A DNA stretch of 64,000 nucleotides from Grimontia marina (GCF_900060185.1 NZ_FIZY01000005.1:89363-153362), one strand, 5' to 3'; positions 9,361-19,729 are shown, counted from the first letter of the stretch. Notes: generated from the letters alone by a model not told the origin. Numbers and translations: made by a program.

Positions 9361-10818
9361 TCACCGCGTAGGCGAGCGATTTTCCGATTCTGTGACTTGC
9401 GGTTTACCCCAAACGCCTGGCTCAATCTGGTTGAGCATGTCAGGGTGATTGCGGCTGTTGAACGAAGGCACTTTGCCCTGTTTCACCTGCTGGTTGTAGT
9501 CCTTCGCCAGTGTCACCACGGTGCCTGATAGCAGCAGGATTGCAATCATATTGACGATCGCCATCAAGCCCATTGAGGTATCCGCCATGATCCACACCAC
9601 TGGCAGTTCCGCCATCGCACCAAACATCACCATGCCAAGCACCACGCAACGGAACAGGTTCAAACCGGCCTTGTGGTTATGCTCGAGGAATATCAGGTTA
9701 GTTTCCGCGTATGAGTAGTTGGCAATGATCGAGGTAAACGCGAAGAAGAAAATTGCGACCGCTACAAAAATGCCCCCCCAGTCACCCACTTCGTTAGAAA
9801 GCGCACGCTGGGTCAGTTCAATGCCGGTGATTTCACTGCCCGGCATGTATTCGCCGGACATCAGGATAATGGCCACGGTGGCAGAACAGATAACGATGGT
9901 GTCCACAAACACGCCCAGCATCTGCACATACCCCTGAGACGCAGGGTGTGGCGGGTACGGCGTTGCACTGGCTGCCGCATTCGGTGCCGAGCCCATGCCC
10001 GCCTCGTTGGAAAACAGGCCACGCTTAATGCCTTGCACCATGCCCTGTGCCACTGTGTAACCCAACGCGCCCGAAGCGGCCTCTTCCAGACCGAAAGCAC
10101 TGCGGAAAATCAGTGACAGTACATCAGGCACTTTTTCCAGATTGGTAAGCATGATGTACATGGCAAGCGCCAGATAAAGCAGCGCCATCACCGGCACAAT
10201 TAACTCAGCCGTGCGGGCAATTTTTCGAATGCCACCAAAAATAACAAAGGCGGCAAGTACCACCAGCACAGCTCCAACATGGAGGGGATCAAAGCCAAAA
10301 GCGACGTAAGCTGCCTGAGTAATGGAATTCGCCTGTACCGAGTTGAACACTAAGCCAAAGGCGATAATAAGCAGCACGGAGAAGACCACACCCATCCAGC
10401 GCATGCCTAGGCCTTTTTCCATGTAATACGCTGGACCACCACGGAAATTGCCATCGTCATCACGGGTTTTGTAAAGCTGCGCCAGCGTGCTCTCGGCAAA
10501 AGCCGTTGCCATTCCCAGCACGGCTATCAACCACATCCAGAAAATCGCACCTGGGCCACCAAGAGTTAACGCAACAGCAATGCCCGCCATATTGCCCGTA
10601 CCCACGCGCGCTGCAAGACTGGTACACAATGCCTGAAACGAGGAGATTCCCTCTTTGTCTGATTTACGGCTGTTTTTCATCACCTTGAACATGTGCCCAA
10701 AGTGACGAATTTGAATAAACCCAAGACGCAGCGTAAAGAAAATGCCGCCACCGATCAGAAGATAGATGAGCACCGATCCCCAGATCAGGTCGTTTAAAAA
10801 GTTGATGAGACTTACCAC
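9361..10818 (-). CDS. Alanine/glycine:cation symporter (AGCS family, YaaJ-like position)
   Basis: A second AGCS carrier of 485 residues. It has the same signatures as the first copy, in the forms FQALCTSLAARVGTGNMAGI and GIKRGLFSNEAGMGSAPNAA, and about 11 hydrophobic segments, but the sequences are clearly divergent and not a recent duplication. The start is a GTG at 10818 with AGAGAGG upstream. Its place beside yaaA matches E. coli yaaJ. The coding sequence holds a run of seven C (9773-9779) without loss of frame. Substrate (alanine, glycine or D-alanine) is not readable from the sequence. Confidence 0.92.
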   Translation of the reverse strand: MVSLINFLNDLIWGSVLIYLLIGGGIFFTLRLGFIQIRHFGHMFKVMKNSRKSDKEGISSFQALCTSLAARVGTGNMAGIAVALTLGGPGAIFWMWLIAVLGMATAFAESTLAQLYKTRDDDGNFRGGPAYYMEKGLGMRWMGVVFSVLLIIAFGLVFNSVQANSITQAAYVAFGFDPLHVGAVLVVLAAFVIFGGIRKIARTAELIVPVMALLYLALAMYIMLTNLEKVPDVLSLIFRSAFGLEEAASGALGYTVAQGMVQGIKRGLFSNEAGMGSAPNAAASATPYPPHPASQGYVQMLGVFVDTIVICSATVAIILMSGEYMPGSEITGIELTQRALSNEVGDWGGIFVAVAIFFFAFTSIIANYSYAETNLIFLEHNHKAGLNLFRCVVLGMVMFGAMAELPVVWIMADTSMGLMAIVNMIAILLLSGTVVTLAKDYNQQVKQGKVPSFNSRNHPDMLNQIEPGVWGKPQVTESENRSPTR

Positions 10819-11431
10819 GCCTACCTCTCTGTACGCATAAACTGATTCGCAGTGTCGTTGTTCTCCGATGCGGAGAAAATGCGATTTGATGCGACTGACG
10901 CAAGCCTAGCGTCTGCCGATAATGATGCGGGTCTCGTCGGCAAGAAAGCGTCACAAGAACCCCAAAATGTGTCGGTTTTGCGGCAGATCCCGCAAATTGC
11001 CGCGAGATGATGCTATCAGCCACGATAAAAATCAATATGAATTAAATTTCATATTTGATGAGCAAAAAATACCCACACATCAAGACCAAGCGTTTGCGTT
11101 ACTGCTTTTCCATAACAGGAATAGAACATCGCGTTCACCTTGCCTGGCACCCTTTATGCATTTTATTCAATGTGTGACCAAATTCGATATTTCCCCGGTC
11201 TTTTGCTGTGACAGGGGCTTGGGGGACACCTCCCCAGATAAATTTGATGTTGTAGCTGTGAGACAACTTAAGGCACTGCAACTGCACACATTTTGCCCAG
11301 CGACGGAATAAAGGTGATTGCGTTCTCATAAAAACTTCACTGAGGTGCAACAAATGAGAAACACTTCAATTTTATTTTGTCGGAGGTTTGATACTTAATT
11401 AGCGACCGCAACGGTAAAACGAGGTGAATTT
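10819..11431. other. Long intergenic region with several hairpins
   Basis: This 613-base stretch separates the divergent AGCS and DUF3545 genes. I see no convincing gene. On the AGCS side it holds three clear dyads: TTCTCCG-ATG-CGGAGAA (10861-10877), TGCCGA/TCGGCA (10914-10942) and TTTGCGG/CCGCAAA (10977-10996). I looked for the two-aptamer glycine riboswitch found before AGCS genes in some vibrios and did not find its conserved core. Confidence 0.5.
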
Positions 11432-11614
11432 ATGGATAGCTTTGCCTTTGATGATGTATTCGATCAAGAGCGACCACAACGCGGTGGACGAACCAAACAA
11501 GCAAAACGTAAGTGGAGAGAAATTGAGGCGTTAAAAGACAGACAGCGCCTGCGCAAAGAGCTGCAAGATATCGATATGCTCGGTGATTTCAACGACAGCG
11601 ATTTCGATTTTTAA
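11432..11614 (+). CDS. DUF3545-type small protein
   Basis: A 60-residue protein with a basic middle (RGGRTKQAKRKWREIEALKDRQRLRKEL) and an acidic end rich in Asp and Phe (DFNDSDFDF). This pattern fits the DUF3545 family of small proteins found in Vibrionaceae; I know of no function. The start has GAGGTGAATTT upstream, a good ribosome binding site. It is a single gene ending in a strong terminator. The alternation of a basic helix and acidic tail could suit nucleic-acid or ribosome contact, but that is a guess. Confidence 0.75.
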   Translation: MDSFAFDDVFDQERPQRGGRTKQAKRKWREIEALKDRQRLRKELQDIDMLGDFNDSDFDF

Positions 11615-11675
11615 GTAGCGTACTCACTGGTTTAAATCGTCAATTTACTGACAACATAACATTGGAATTTTAAAG

Positions 11676-11703
11676 AAAAGGCACCCGACAAGGGGTGCCT
11701 TTT
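11676..11703. terminator. Bidirectional terminator after the DUF3545 gene
   Basis: AAAAGGCACCC (11676-11686) pairs with GGGTGCCTTTT (11693-11703). It also serves the convergent hemerythrin-like gene. Confidence 0.9.
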
Positions 11704-11713
11704 TTGTCTGTAA

Positions 11714-12250
11714 CTATGGGCCTTTGAGAGCAGCAGAAAGCTCTTTGAACCTGTCTGCCACCTGCTCACCAAACAGCGGATCAATATCCTCTTCCTCCCA
11801 TTGTGTCTGCAGGTACTCCCAATCTTCAGTCGTCAGGGTTTGCTCCAAAACAGGCAGGATGGTTTTCTCTTCCAAGTCCAGATGTTCTTTCTGACAGCCT
11901 ACAAATCGGTTGAGTTTATCGGCAAAGAGGTCGAGCGGAATGACAGCGTCCATCAATATCATGTCGACAGTATCCGCAAACTCAGCGGTTAAACCTGCCA
12001 GTGCTTCGTGCTCATCATCCAATCTTGCCACCCCCTCTGAATCAGGGTAATGCTGTAAGTAATAGTGGTAGATAAGATCTTCTTTTGGATGGTGATACTT
12101 TTCAGCGTACTCTTGCAGGTAGCTAACCGTGTCCTTAATCAAGCTGTAGTTAACGGGCCTTTCCTGCTGAATGGCCGTCAGCTTTTTCGACAACAATTTA
12201 AGCAGTCGGCTGATGTTCCGGTGATCTCTATGAATGCTGGCTACTAACAT
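11714..12250 (-). CDS. Hemerythrin/HHE-domain protein
   Basis: A 178-residue cytoplasmic protein predicted to be all-helical. The likely iron ligands of a hemerythrin HHE domain are visible: H near the start (IHRDHRNI), the pair in KYHHPKEDLIYHY near residues 51-63, the H of LDDEHEAL near residue 81, and the HLDLEEKTILP stretch near residue 120. Such proteins bind a di-iron centre and respond to O2, NO or oxidative damage. It is monocistronic here. A precise role (for example Fe-S repair, as in YtfE) is not supported, because the YtfE N-terminal cysteine domain is absent. Confidence 0.85.
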   Translation of the reverse strand: MLVASIHRDHRNISRLLKLLSKKLTAIQQERPVNYSLIKDTVSYLQEYAEKYHHPKEDLIYHYYLQHYPDSEGVARLDDEHEALAGLTAEFADTVDMILMDAVIPLDLFADKLNRFVGCQKEHLDLEEKTILPVLEQTLTTEDWEYLQTQWEEEDIDPLFGEQVADRFKELSAALKGP

Positions 12251-12361
12251 AGCTCCTCCCTTTCTTCATTCACACCACGAGATCAGTCTATCGAACCGGA
12301 CTGTTCACAAATTGCGCAAGGTCATTTTTTGTTCAGTTTCACCTTTACAGTACATACAAAC

Positions 12362-12392
12362 AAAAAGCCCGCGATGAAAATCACGGGCTTTC
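12362..12392 (-). terminator. Terminator after ung
   Basis: AAAGCCCGCGAT (12364-12375) pairs with ATCACGGGCTTT (12380-12391) with one mismatch and loop GAAA. T-rich flanks are present. It lies just beyond the ung stop codon on the minus strand. Confidence 0.8.
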
Positions 12393-12411
12393 TAAAATCA
12401 ATGAAACGAAT

Positions 12412-13092
12412 CTATCCGTCGAGTTCTGGCTGCCAGTTAATCGGCGCTTTACCAGACTGGGTAAGCAGTGTGTTTGTGGTAGAAAAATGTTTGCAGCCCA
12501 AAAATCCACGATGCGCGGAAAGTGGAGATGGGTGTGGCGCTTCCAACACATGGTGACGGTTACGATCAATCACACGGCCTTTCTTGCGGGCGTGGGAGCC
12601 CCAAAGCAGGAACACGACACCTTCACAATGTTGGTTTACGGCTTCTATCACGCGATCAGTAAAGGTTTCCCAACCTAAATGGGCATGAGAGTGTGCGTTA
12701 CCCTGCTCGACCGTCAGAACGGTATTAAGGAGCAACACGCCCTGATCCGCCCAGCTTTTGAGGTATCCATGCTGTGGAATGGTGAAACCTGGAATATCCT
12801 GAGCCAGCTCTTTATACATGTTCACCAGCGAGGGTGGCGTTTTGATACCGGGCAGGACTGAAAAACAAAGACCATGCGCCTGATTAGGACCGTGGTATGG
12901 GTCCTGCCCCAGGATCACCACTTTCACATCTTCCAGCTCTGTAAAGCGGAAGGCATTAAATACGTCTTCCTTAGGCGGGTAAATCACTGTGCCTATCTCA
13001 CGGGCTTCCGCCACATAAGCCATAGTGTGTTTGAAATAGTCCTGTTCCTTTTCCTGGCCAATCACATCGTGCCAAGTCATCGCCTGTGTCAT
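12412..13092 (-). CDS. ung: Uracil-DNA glycosylase
   Basis: Ung removes uracil from DNA and starts base-excision repair. The 226-residue family 1 enzyme shows the water-activating motif GQDPYHG near residues 61-67 (catalytic Asp within it) and the C-terminal DNA-intercalation motif [10 protein letters not shown], plus LLNTVLTV in the middle. It is directly downstream of nfo on the same strand (39-base gap), so two successive steps of base-excision repair are probably transcribed together. Confidence 0.96.
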   Translation of the reverse strand: MTQAMTWHDVIGQEKEQDYFKHTMAYVAEAREIGTVIYPPKEDVFNAFRFTELEDVKVVILGQDPYHGPNQAHGLCFSVLPGIKTPPSLVNMYKELAQDIPGFTIPQHGYLKSWADQGVLLLNTVLTVEQGNAHSHAHLGWETFTDRVIEAVNQHCEGVVFLLWGSHARKKGRVIDRNRHHVLEAPHPSPLSAHRGFLGCKHFSTTNTLLTQSGKAPINWQPELDG

Positions 13093-13131
13093 GCTTTCCC
13101 CAATCCTCTCTATTCTTCAGCGTCCGCTATT

Positions 13132-13998
13132 CTACGCAGAAACACGCTCAGATGCTGTGACTTCAAACTGACGCAACAAACGGATTTCATCCGCCCACAC
13201 TTCCGGTTTAATGGTCTCCAGAATCAATGGAATGCCATTGAAACGATTGTCTTGCATGATGACCTCAAAACACGGTAAACCAATCTCGCCCTCCCCCAGC
13301 GCCTGATGACGATCAACCCGGCTACCAAAAGGCGTTTTAGAATCGTTGAGGTGCATACCACGCAGATACTGAAAACCGACTGTGTTATCAAACTCCGTAA
13401 AAGTCGCTTCTGCCGCACTGTGAGTGCGAAGATCATACCCTGCCGCAAAGGCGTGGCAGGTATCAATACAGACACCCACACGGGATTTATCTTCCACTTG
13501 CGAGATAATCGCCGCCAGTTGCTCAAACGACCATCCAAGATTGGTCCCCTGACCCGCTGTGTTTTCAATCACGGCAACGACCTCTGGTACGGCTTGATGT
13601 GCCTGATTGATAGATTCAGCAATCAGGGAAAGGCAGGCTTCCTCGCTGATTTTCTTCAAATGGCTGCCCGGATGGAAATTCAGTAAAGGAAGCCCGAGTG
13701 TCTGGCAACGTTCCATTTCATCAATGAAGGCAGCGCGGGATTTCTCCAGCTTTTCTTCTTCAGGTGCACCCAAATTGATGAGGTAAGAATCATGTGGCAA
13801 CACTGCCTCAGGAACAAAGCCATGCTTTTGGCAATTTGCTTTGAATGCCGAGACATTTTTCGCTTCCAGTGGCTTTGCCTGCCACTGTCTTTGGTTCTTG
13901 GTAAACAGTGCAAACGCATTGGCACCAATTGCCGCGGCGTTAACCGGGGCATTTTCTACCCCACCGGAAGCGGATACATGTGCTCCGATAAACTTCAT
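13132..13998 (-). CDS. nfo: Endonuclease IV (AP endonuclease Nfo)
   Basis: Nfo cleaves DNA 5' to abasic sites with three Zn2+ ions. The TIM-barrel protein is 288 residues when started at the ATG at 13998 ([13 protein letters not shown]), which has GGAGAGAGAAG upstream; an in-frame start at 14034 adds 12 residues without family support. Metal-site motifs are visible: [36 protein letters not shown] and a C-terminal LILETIKP. It precedes ung. Confidence 0.95.
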   Translation of the reverse strand: MKFIGAHVSASGGVENAPVNAAAIGANAFALFTKNQRQWQAKPLEAKNVSAFKANCQKHGFVPEAVLPHDSYLINLGAPEEEKLEKSRAAFIDEMERCQTLGLPLLNFHPGSHLKKISEEACLSLIAESINQAHQAVPEVVAVIENTAGQGTNLGWSFEQLAAIISQVEDKSRVGVCIDTCHAFAAGYDLRTHSAAEATFTEFDNTVGFQYLRGMHLNDSKTPFGSRVDRHQALGEGEIGLPCFEVIMQDNRFNGIPLILETIKPEVWADEIRLLRQFEVTASERVSA

Positions 13999-14297
13999 CT
14001 TCTCTCTCCAGGTCGAAACCGTAACCGACAACATTTTAAGTTACTCATACCGTAAAAGTCCGTTTTGATTTGCATATCGCTCTAGCACCACCAGACTGTG
14101 CCATCACATGGACTTGGGGCGATATCCGCATGTATCCCAATGCAATTCACACGCCATAAATGTAGTAATTAAATTACATTTGTAATTTTTAACAGAATAT
14201 CGTCTTGTTAAAAATTTGTTTTAAACCATATATTTGATCTTTTATTGATTCAAAACAAAAAATCCAAGGCGTAAATTTCGCATATTTTGATTGTATT
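13999..14297. other. AT-rich region between nfo and grcA
   Basis: This stretch is very AT-rich with long A and T runs, consistent with a bent, H-NS-prone promoter region shared by the divergent nfo and grcA genes. A half-site TTGAT occurs near 14234. No gene is supported; an antisense frame from 14410 to 14189 is low-complexity and crosses the grcA promoter. Confidence 0.5.
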
Positions 14298-14311
14298 TTG
14301 ACTAAAATCAA
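14298..14311 (+). promoter_or_regulatory. FNR-type binding site upstream of grcA
   Basis: TTGAC-TAAA-ATCAA differs from the FNR consensus TTGAT-N4-ATCAA at one base. Its centre is at 14304.5. A TATACA box at 14334-14339 predicts a start near 14346, which puts the site at -41.5, the standard position for class II FNR activation. Anaerobic induction of grcA is established in E. coli. Confidence 0.7.
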
Positions 14312-14333
14312 AATACCCTTACAAAAAGTAAGG

Positions 14334-14339
14334 TATACA
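14334..14339 (+). promoter_or_regulatory. Predicted -10 box of the grcA promoter
   Basis: TATACA lies about 12 bases before the expected transcription start near 14346 and 23 bases downstream of the FNR-type site. There is no good -35 hexamer, as expected for an FNR class II promoter. This is a prediction from sequence only. Confidence 0.5.
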
Positions 14340-14402
14340 AGTACCCAGCTCATCAATTGATGGAAAATTAAAACCACCAAGCCTATCAAAAGGGGAAGGA
14401 TT

Positions 14403-14780
14403 ATGATCACTGGTATTCAAATCACTAAAGCGGCAAACGACGACCTGCTGAACTCTATCTGGCTGCTGGACAGCGAAACCAACGAAGCACGTTGCGTTGC
14501 AGCAAAAGCGGGTTTCGAAGCGGATCAGGTTATCCCTGCAGCAGATCTGGGCGAGTACGAAAGCCGTGAAATCGCTATCGAAGTACCTGCAAAAATCGAA
14601 GGTGGTCAGCACCTGAATGTTAACGTTCTGAAGCGTGAAACACTGGAAGACGCTGCTAAGCACCCAGAAAAATACCCACAGCTGACTATCCGCGTATCTG
14701 GCTACGCTGTGCGTTTCAACTCTCTGACTGTTGAACAGCAGCGCGACGTTATCGCACGTACTTTCACTAACACTCTGTAA
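14403..14780 (+). CDS. grcA: Autonomous glycyl radical cofactor GrcA
   Basis: GrcA (YfiD) replaces the damaged C-terminal part of pyruvate formate-lyase after oxygen exposure. The 125-residue protein has the N-terminus [18 protein letters not shown] and ends with the glycyl-radical domain [13 protein letters not shown]...RTFTNTL; the radical glycine is in SGYAVRF. The start is preceded by AAGGGGAAGG. It is a single gene behind an FNR-type promoter and ahead of a strong terminator. Confidence 0.96.
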   Translation: MITGIQITKAANDDLLNSIWLLDSETNEARCVAAKAGFEADQVIPAADLGEYESREIAIEVPAKIEGGQHLNVNVLKRETLEDAAKHPEKYPQLTIRVSGYAVRFNSLTVEQQRDVIARTFTNTL

Positions 14781-14805
14781 TATTCACAGCGTTAGCAGAA
14801 GTATA

Positions 14806-14833
14806 AAAAAACCGGCCAATTGGCCGGTTTTTT
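14806..14833. terminator. Bidirectional terminator between grcA and thrC
   Basis: AAAAAACCGGCC (14806-14817) and GGCCGGTTTTTT (14822-14833) form a perfect stem around AATT. It serves both convergent units. Confidence 0.92.
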
Positions 14834-14851
14834 GTTTTCTGTCGCGTGAAA

Positions 14852-16135
14852 TTAGCCAGCGACCTTCATCAGGTATTCACGCAGCTGAGCGAAATCCGCA
14901 TCCTGCTCAATAGACAGCAGTTCCATCGCCGCGTGTTTTGCCAGAGGGCCTGGCAGCGGAATATCCTGACCCAGGATCTCGTCTACAGACTCTTTGAATT
15001 TCGCCGGGTGTGCGGTACACAGGAACAAGCCGTATTCGCCATCCTGCAGTTGCTCGTCCAGCACACGGTAAGCAATGGCACCGTGTGGCTCACACAGGTA
15101 ACCGCCATCAAACATCGCTTTCAGCGTTTCTGCCGTTTGCTCGTCAGTGACTGCACCTGCGCCCAGCTCGTTCAAACCCCAGCCTTGACGCTGACAAAGC
15201 TCTTCAATGCGCGGCCAGTTGTTTGGCTGGCTCACATCCATCGCATTTGAGAGCGTTGGAATGGTTGGCTCTGGCGTCCACTCACCGGTTTGCAGGTAAC
15301 GTGGCACGGTATCATTCACGTTGGTTGCTGCGATGAAACGTTTGATTGGCAGGCCAATCGCTTTCGCCAACAGACCCGCAGTCAGGTTACCGAAGTTACC
15401 ACTTGGCACTGCAACCACCAGGTTTTCGCGTTGTGCTTTGGTCAGCTGCGACGCAGCTTCAAAGTAGTAACAGATTTGCGCCATCAGTCGGCTGATGTTG
15501 ATCGAGTTTGCTGAATTCAGGCCAATCGCTGCGCGAAGCTCTGCATCATCAAAGGCATTTTTCACCATCGCCTGACAGTCATCGAAAGTACCGTTGATGG
15601 CCACAGTGTGGATGTTGCCACCCAGAGTACAGAAGAGTTTTTCCTGCAGTGGGCTGATCTTGCCTTTCGGATACAGGATAACCACATTGATGTTTTCCAT
15701 GCCGTAGAACGCATGGGCAACAGCGGCACCGGTATCACCAGAAGTAGCAGTCAGAATGGTTACTTTGCCGCTATCAGACACTGCTGCCAGCGATTGCGCC
15801 ATAAAACGGCCACCAAAGTCTTTAAACGCCAGTGTCGGGCCGTGGAACAGCTCAAGTGCGCTGATTTGGTCAGTCACTTTCTCGACAGGCGCCGGGAATT
15901 GGAAGGCATTTTCCACCATGCTGCGCACGGTTTCTGGCGACAGTTCGTCACCGATGAATGCAGAGAGAATGTCGCTGCTGCGGCTGACAAAATCTTTGTC
16001 CAGCAGCGCATCAACGTCTTCAAATTTTGGCAGTTCGCTTGGGAAGAACAGACCCTGATTACGGCCAAGACCCTGTTTTACCGCTTGACCGAACGAAACC
16101 TGCTCGTCGTTTTCTTTGATGTTGTAAAGCTTCAT
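14852..16135 (-). CDS. thrC: Threonine synthase
   Basis: ThrC converts O-phosphohomoserine to threonine with PLP. The 427-residue protein shows the PLP-lysine motif [13 protein letters not shown] near residues 103-115 and the phosphate-binding region [12 protein letters not shown]. Its start overlaps the thrB stop codon (ATGA, 16132-16135), so the two are translationally coupled. It is the last gene of the thrABC operon and ends before the shared grcA terminator. Confidence 0.97.
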   Translation of the reverse strand: MKLYNIKENDEQVSFGQAVKQGLGRNQGLFFPSELPKFEDVDALLDKDFVSRSSDILSAFIGDELSPETVRSMVENAFQFPAPVEKVTDQISALELFHGPTLAFKDFGGRFMAQSLAAVSDSGKVTILTATSGDTGAAVAHAFYGMENINVVILYPKGKISPLQEKLFCTLGGNIHTVAINGTFDDCQAMVKNAFDDAELRAAIGLNSANSINISRLMAQICYYFEAASQLTKAQRENLVVAVPSGNFGNLTAGLLAKAIGLPIKRFIAATNVNDTVPRYLQTGEWTPEPTIPTLSNAMDVSQPNNWPRIEELCQRQGWGLNELGAGAVTDEQTAETLKAMFDGGYLCEPHGAIAYRVLDEQLQDGEYGLFLCTAHPAKFKESVDEILGQDIPLPGPLAKHAAMELLSIEQDADFAQLREYLMKVAG

Positions 16136-17091
16136 AGTTCACTTCCTGTCACTGTCGATCCTTTCAAATCCAATCGACAGATGTGGACAAATCCTTCTTC
16201 GTTCTGAACGTAATTTTCCTCTAGCCACTTCGCTACGCGCTCTGCCACGGCTTTGTCATCCGTGATGCTAAACAGCGTCGGGCCTGAACCTGAGATACCG
16301 GTCGCCAGTGCGCCTGCATCCTCTGCGTAATGTCTTGCTTCGGCGAAGCCCGGCAGCAATTTCTCGCGGTAAGGTTCAGCGACCACGTCTTTGATCATGC
16401 TCGCAGCAAGCTGTGGCTGGCCAGAATAACAGCCATGGATGAAGCCTGCCAGATGGCGACCGTGATTAATCACATCCTGACGACGATATTGTGCTGGCAA
16501 AATCGCGCGAGCCTCAGCCGTCGGTACTTTGATACCCGGGTACGCCATTACCCAGTACCACTCGTCAAAACAAGGCACTTCCTGGCTGATGATTCCCATT
16601 TGTTCAACCATCAACTGCAGGCCACCAAGATAACATGGCGCCACATTGTCATAGTGGAGGCTGCCGGAAATCGCCGCTTCCATCTCGCCCATCAACGCCA
16701 GCAAAGTGGTTTCGTCCAACGCTTCATCATGGTACTTGTTCAGGGCATCAAGTGCGGCAACGATAGAACAGGCACTGGAACCCAAGCCTGAACCGATAGG
16801 CATGTTCTTTTCGAGCGTCATGGTGACGTGACGAACAGGCTGTCCCAGCTTTTCCATTTCACGGGAGAAGACCACGAAGCTCTGATAAACGATGTTTTCT
16901 TCCTGATCTTTCGGCAACTTATCAACAAAGCTACCAACGCAGTTCAGGGTAAAGGGTACATCGCCGCCATCTTCCACTTTCACGCGATCGCCAAGCAAAG
17001 TGCCATCGATGGGCGACACAGCGGCGCCCAATACATCAAAGCCTACACTGACGTTACCGATTGAAGCCGGTGCGTAAACAACAACGCTCAT
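16132..17091 (-). CDS. thrB: Homoserine kinase
   Basis: ThrB phosphorylates homoserine with ATP. The 319-residue GHMP kinase starts at the ATG at 17091 ([19 protein letters not shown]); a longer frame to 17115 would overlap thrA. The GHMP glycine/serine-rich ATP loop is [12 protein letters not shown] near residues 89-100, and the C-terminal GHMP motif is [12 protein letters not shown]. It starts one base after the thrA stop codon. Confidence 0.97.
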   Translation of the reverse strand: MSVVVYAPASIGNVSVGFDVLGAAVSPIDGTLLGDRVKVEDGGDVPFTLNCVGSFVDKLPKDQEENIVYQSFVVFSREMEKLGQPVRHVTMTLEKNMPIGSGLGSSACSIVAALDALNKYHDEALDETTLLALMGEMEAAISGSLHYDNVAPCYLGGLQLMVEQMGIISQEVPCFDEWYWVMAYPGIKVPTAEARAILPAQYRRQDVINHGRHLAGFIHGCYSGQPQLAASMIKDVVAEPYREKLLPGFAEARHYAEDAGALATGISGSGPTLFSITDDKAVAERVAKWLEENYVQNEEGFVHICRLDLKGSTVTGSEL

Positions 17092-17092
17092 C

Positions 17093-19552
17093 TTATACCC
17101 CCAGTTTCCAGCCAAGTGTACGCATCAAGTCTGCAAACACACCTGCCGCTGTGACGGCAGTACCTGCACCGTAGCCTCGCAGTACCAATGGGATTGGCTG
17201 GTAGTAACGGCTGTAGAAAGCCAGCGCGTTCTCACCTTCCTTGATTTTGAACATAGGGTCGTCAGCATCCACCGCCTGGATTTTCACTGAGCACTTGCCG
17301 TTCTCGATGCTACCCACATAACGCAGCACTTTACCTTCGGCACGCGCATCGCTCGCCAACTTCTCGAAGTAAGCGTCAGCTTCCGGCAGTTTTGCCATAA
17401 AGGCTTCTACATCGCCTGAGGCATCAAAGCCCGGTGGCAATGCTGGTTCAACTTCAACATCTTCCAGCTCAAGGTGCATACCCGCTTCACGGGCAAGGAT
17501 GAGAAGCTTACGTGCCACATCCATACCAGAGAGGTCATCACGTGGATCCGGTTCAGTGAAGCCGCTCTCACGCGCTGCTGTCGTTGCTTCACAGAAGCTC
17601 TGACCTTCATCGAGCTTACCGAAGATGTGAGACAGAGAACCAGACAGAATACCGGTGAATTTTTCGAGCTCATCACCTGCTGCGATCAAGTTCTGGAGGT
17701 TTTCAATAACTGGCAGACCAGCGCCCACCGTGGTGTCGTACATGAACTTACGACGGGTCGCACGTGCAGACTTGCGCAGCTGCTGGTAGTACGCCATGCC
17801 TGCTGTGTTGGCTTTCTTGTTTGGTGTGATGACGTGGAAGCCTGCAGACAGGAAATCTGCGTATTGATCGGCAATCGCCTGATCTGAAGTGCAGTCGATA
17901 AACACAGGGTTGATGATGTGGTTTTGCTGAACCAGACGTACCATGCGAGGCAGGCTGAAAGGCTCATCGGCTTTCGCCAGCTCATCGCGCCAGCTGCTCA
18001 AATCAATTCCTTTGCTGTTCAGCACCATGCCACGTCTGTTTGCCATACCACACACGCGGATAACAATGCCCTGATCAGCCAATTTCGCTTGCTGGCGTTT
18101 CACCTGCTCAATCAGTTCACCGCCTACACCACCCACACCCACAATGAAGACATCCAGGTAGTGGTTAGAGTTAAAGAGGTTTTCGTGACACGCTTTGACC
18201 GCTTCAGACACGCTATCATCTGGGATAACCGCAGAGATTGAACGCTCAGACGAACCCTGCGCAATCGCGACAATGTTCACGTTCACTTCTGCCAGTGACG
18301 TAAAGAACTGAGATGCCACGCCTTTCGAGGTGCGCATTGCGTCACCCACCAGCGACACAATCGCCACGTTGTCGACAAACTCAACCGGCTCAAGCAGACC
18401 GTCTTTCAGTTCCAGCTCAAACGTTTCCTGAAGAGCACGTTGTGCCATTGGCTTGTCTTCAGCTTCAATACAGAAGCTGATGCTGTATTCAGAAGAAGAT
18501 TGGGTGATCAGGACAACGGAAACACCTGCGGCTGACATGGCACCAAATACACGGGCAGCCATGCCGACCATGCCTTTCATGCCGGGACCTGACACATTCA
18601 CCATGCTCAGTTTGCTCAGGGTAGTGATCCCTTTCACTGCCAGGTTGTCTTCACCGCTGTCATTGCCGATCAACGTACCTGCACCCTGTGGGTTGGCGGT
18701 GTTTTTGATCAGACAAGGAATATGGAAACGTGCGATTGGAAGAATGGTTTTCGGGTGGAGCACTTTTGCGCCGAAGTAAGAAAGCTCCATCGCTTCCTGA
18801 TAGCTCAGAGATTTAAGCAGTGTCGCGTCTGGCACCAAACGCGGGTCACAGCTGTAAACGCCGTCCACATCCGTCCAAATCTCACAGCATTCCGCGCGAA
18901 CACACGCCGCCAACACAGCTGCAGAGTAATCAGAACCATTACGGCCAAGGGTAACCAGCTCACCTTTTTCGTTAGACGCGGTAAAGCCTGGCATCAAACC
19001 GATATGTCCGGCTGGAATTGGCTCTTTTTTGAAGCGCTCAGAAGACACTTCAATATCAACAATACCTTCTACATAGTCGCCTTTGGACAGCAGGTATTTA
19101 ACTGGATCGATAACGAAAGTGTTGTAGCCACGGGCTTCAAGCAACGCAGACATGGTTGCAATAGAAAGGCGCTCACCTTTACTGATGATGCGGGAGTATA
19201 TGTTGTCAGGACAGAGCCCCAACAGTGCAATACCATGGATGTATTGCTTTAACTGGTTCACAGAGCGCTCTAGCTTGTCATAGAGCGAAGCTTTATCGAT
19301 GCTTGGCTCCATTTCTTCCAGTCCGTCAAACAAAGCAGAAAAGATCTTCCTGATCTCAGCCACCTGGATCTCGGCTTCGCCATGTTTGACTGTGTTATCA
19401 ATCACATCAACCAATAGGTTCGTGATCTTAGCAGGGGCGGACAGTACCGCCGATACCTCACTTTGGCAGGTATTGCTGGTGATGATCTCTGCTGCGCGGC
19501 TGAATCTCTCAGCATTTGCCAGCGAAGTACCACCAAACTTTAATACTCGCAT
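17093..19552 (-). CDS. thrA: Bifunctional aspartokinase I / homoserine dehydrogenase I
   Basis: ThrA carries out the first and third steps of threonine synthesis from aspartate. The 819-residue protein, started at the ATG at 19552 ([10 protein letters not shown]) with AGGAAAGG upstream, has an aspartokinase domain (about 1-290, [15 protein letters not shown]), a central pair of ACT domains (about 310-455, [29 protein letters not shown]), and an NAD(P)-binding homoserine dehydrogenase domain ([16 protein letters not shown] and [17 protein letters not shown]). Feedback inhibition by threonine is expected from the ACT pair. It is controlled upstream by the thrL attenuator. Confidence 0.97.
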   Translation of the reverse strand: MRVLKFGGTSLANAERFSRAAEIITSNTCQSEVSAVLSAPAKITNLLVDVIDNTVKHGEAEIQVAEIRKIFSALFDGLEEMEPSIDKASLYDKLERSVNQLKQYIHGIALLGLCPDNIYSRIISKGERLSIATMSALLEARGYNTFVIDPVKYLLSKGDYVEGIVDIEVSSERFKKEPIPAGHIGLMPGFTASNEKGELVTLGRNGSDYSAAVLAACVRAECCEIWTDVDGVYSCDPRLVPDATLLKSLSYQEAMELSYFGAKVLHPKTILPIARFHIPCLIKNTANPQGAGTLIGNDSGEDNLAVKGITTLSKLSMVNVSGPGMKGMVGMAARVFGAMSAAGVSVVLITQSSSEYSISFCIEAEDKPMAQRALQETFELELKDGLLEPVEFVDNVAIVSLVGDAMRTSKGVASQFFTSLAEVNVNIVAIAQGSSERSISAVIPDDSVSEAVKACHENLFNSNHYLDVFIVGVGGVGGELIEQVKRQQAKLADQGIVIRVCGMANRRGMVLNSKGIDLSSWRDELAKADEPFSLPRMVRLVQQNHIINPVFIDCTSDQAIADQYADFLSAGFHVITPNKKANTAGMAYYQQLRKSARATRRKFMYDTTVGAGLPVIENLQNLIAAGDELEKFTGILSGSLSHIFGKLDEGQSFCEATTAARESGFTEPDPRDDLSGMDVARKLLILAREAGMHLELEDVEVEPALPPGFDASGDVEAFMAKLPEADAYFEKLASDARAEGKVLRYVGSIENGKCSVKIQAVDADDPMFKIKEGENALAFYSRYYQPIPLVLRGYGAGTAVTAAGVFADLMRTLGWKLGV

Positions 19553-19602
19553 CCTTTCCTCCAATTCCTTCCAGAACTCGCAAATTTAATAATAAAGGGG
19601 TT

Positions 19603-19640
19603 AAAAAAAAGCCCGTACCTTGTTGGCTACGGGCTTCTTT
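19603..19640 (-). terminator. Threonine operon attenuator
   Basis: On the minus strand AAGCCCGTA (19636-19628) pairs with TACGGGCTT (19617-19609) and is followed by eight T. It lies between the thrL stop codon and thrA, which is the position of a transcription attenuator. With the Thr/Ile-rich leader peptide upstream this gives the classical mechanism: ribosome stalling prevents terminator formation when charged tRNA(Thr) or tRNA(Ile) is scarce. Confidence 0.88.
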
Positions 19641-19657
19641 TTAAAATTCTGTGCATG

Positions 19658-19729
19658 TCAGCCCGCACCCGCACCAATGGTGTTGGTAATAATGGTAATA
19701 ATGGTTGTAGTGCCGACTGTATTAAGCAT
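19658..19729 (-). CDS. thrL: Threonine operon leader peptide ThrL
   Basis: A 23-codon frame begins MLNTVGTTTIITIITNT and ends AGAG before TGA. Seven of the 23 residues are Thr and five are Ile, clustered in the middle, which is the signature of a thr operon leader peptide. It lies just upstream of the attenuator hairpin and about 100 bases before thrA. The composition means that both threonine and isoleucine starvation would relieve attenuation, as in E. coli. Confidence 0.9.
   Translation of the reverse strand: MLNTVGTTTIITIITNTIGAGAG

Noticed and set aside
6862..10818. The two AGCS genes as a recent duplication
   Set aside because: Their proteins differ in length and through most of the sequence; only family motifs are shared.
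10819..11060. Glycine riboswitch upstream of the second AGCS gene
   Set aside because: I searched by eye on the minus strand for the paired aptamer cores and found none; only unrelated hairpins are present.
10922..11311. 129-codon frame on the plus strand in the AGCS-DUF3545 spacer
   Set aside because: No ribosome binding site, unusual amino-acid composition, and it crosses several hairpins. I see no family resemblance.
14189..14410. 73-codon frame on the minus strand before grcA
   Set aside because: Low-complexity product from very AT-rich DNA and it covers the grcA promoter and FNR site.
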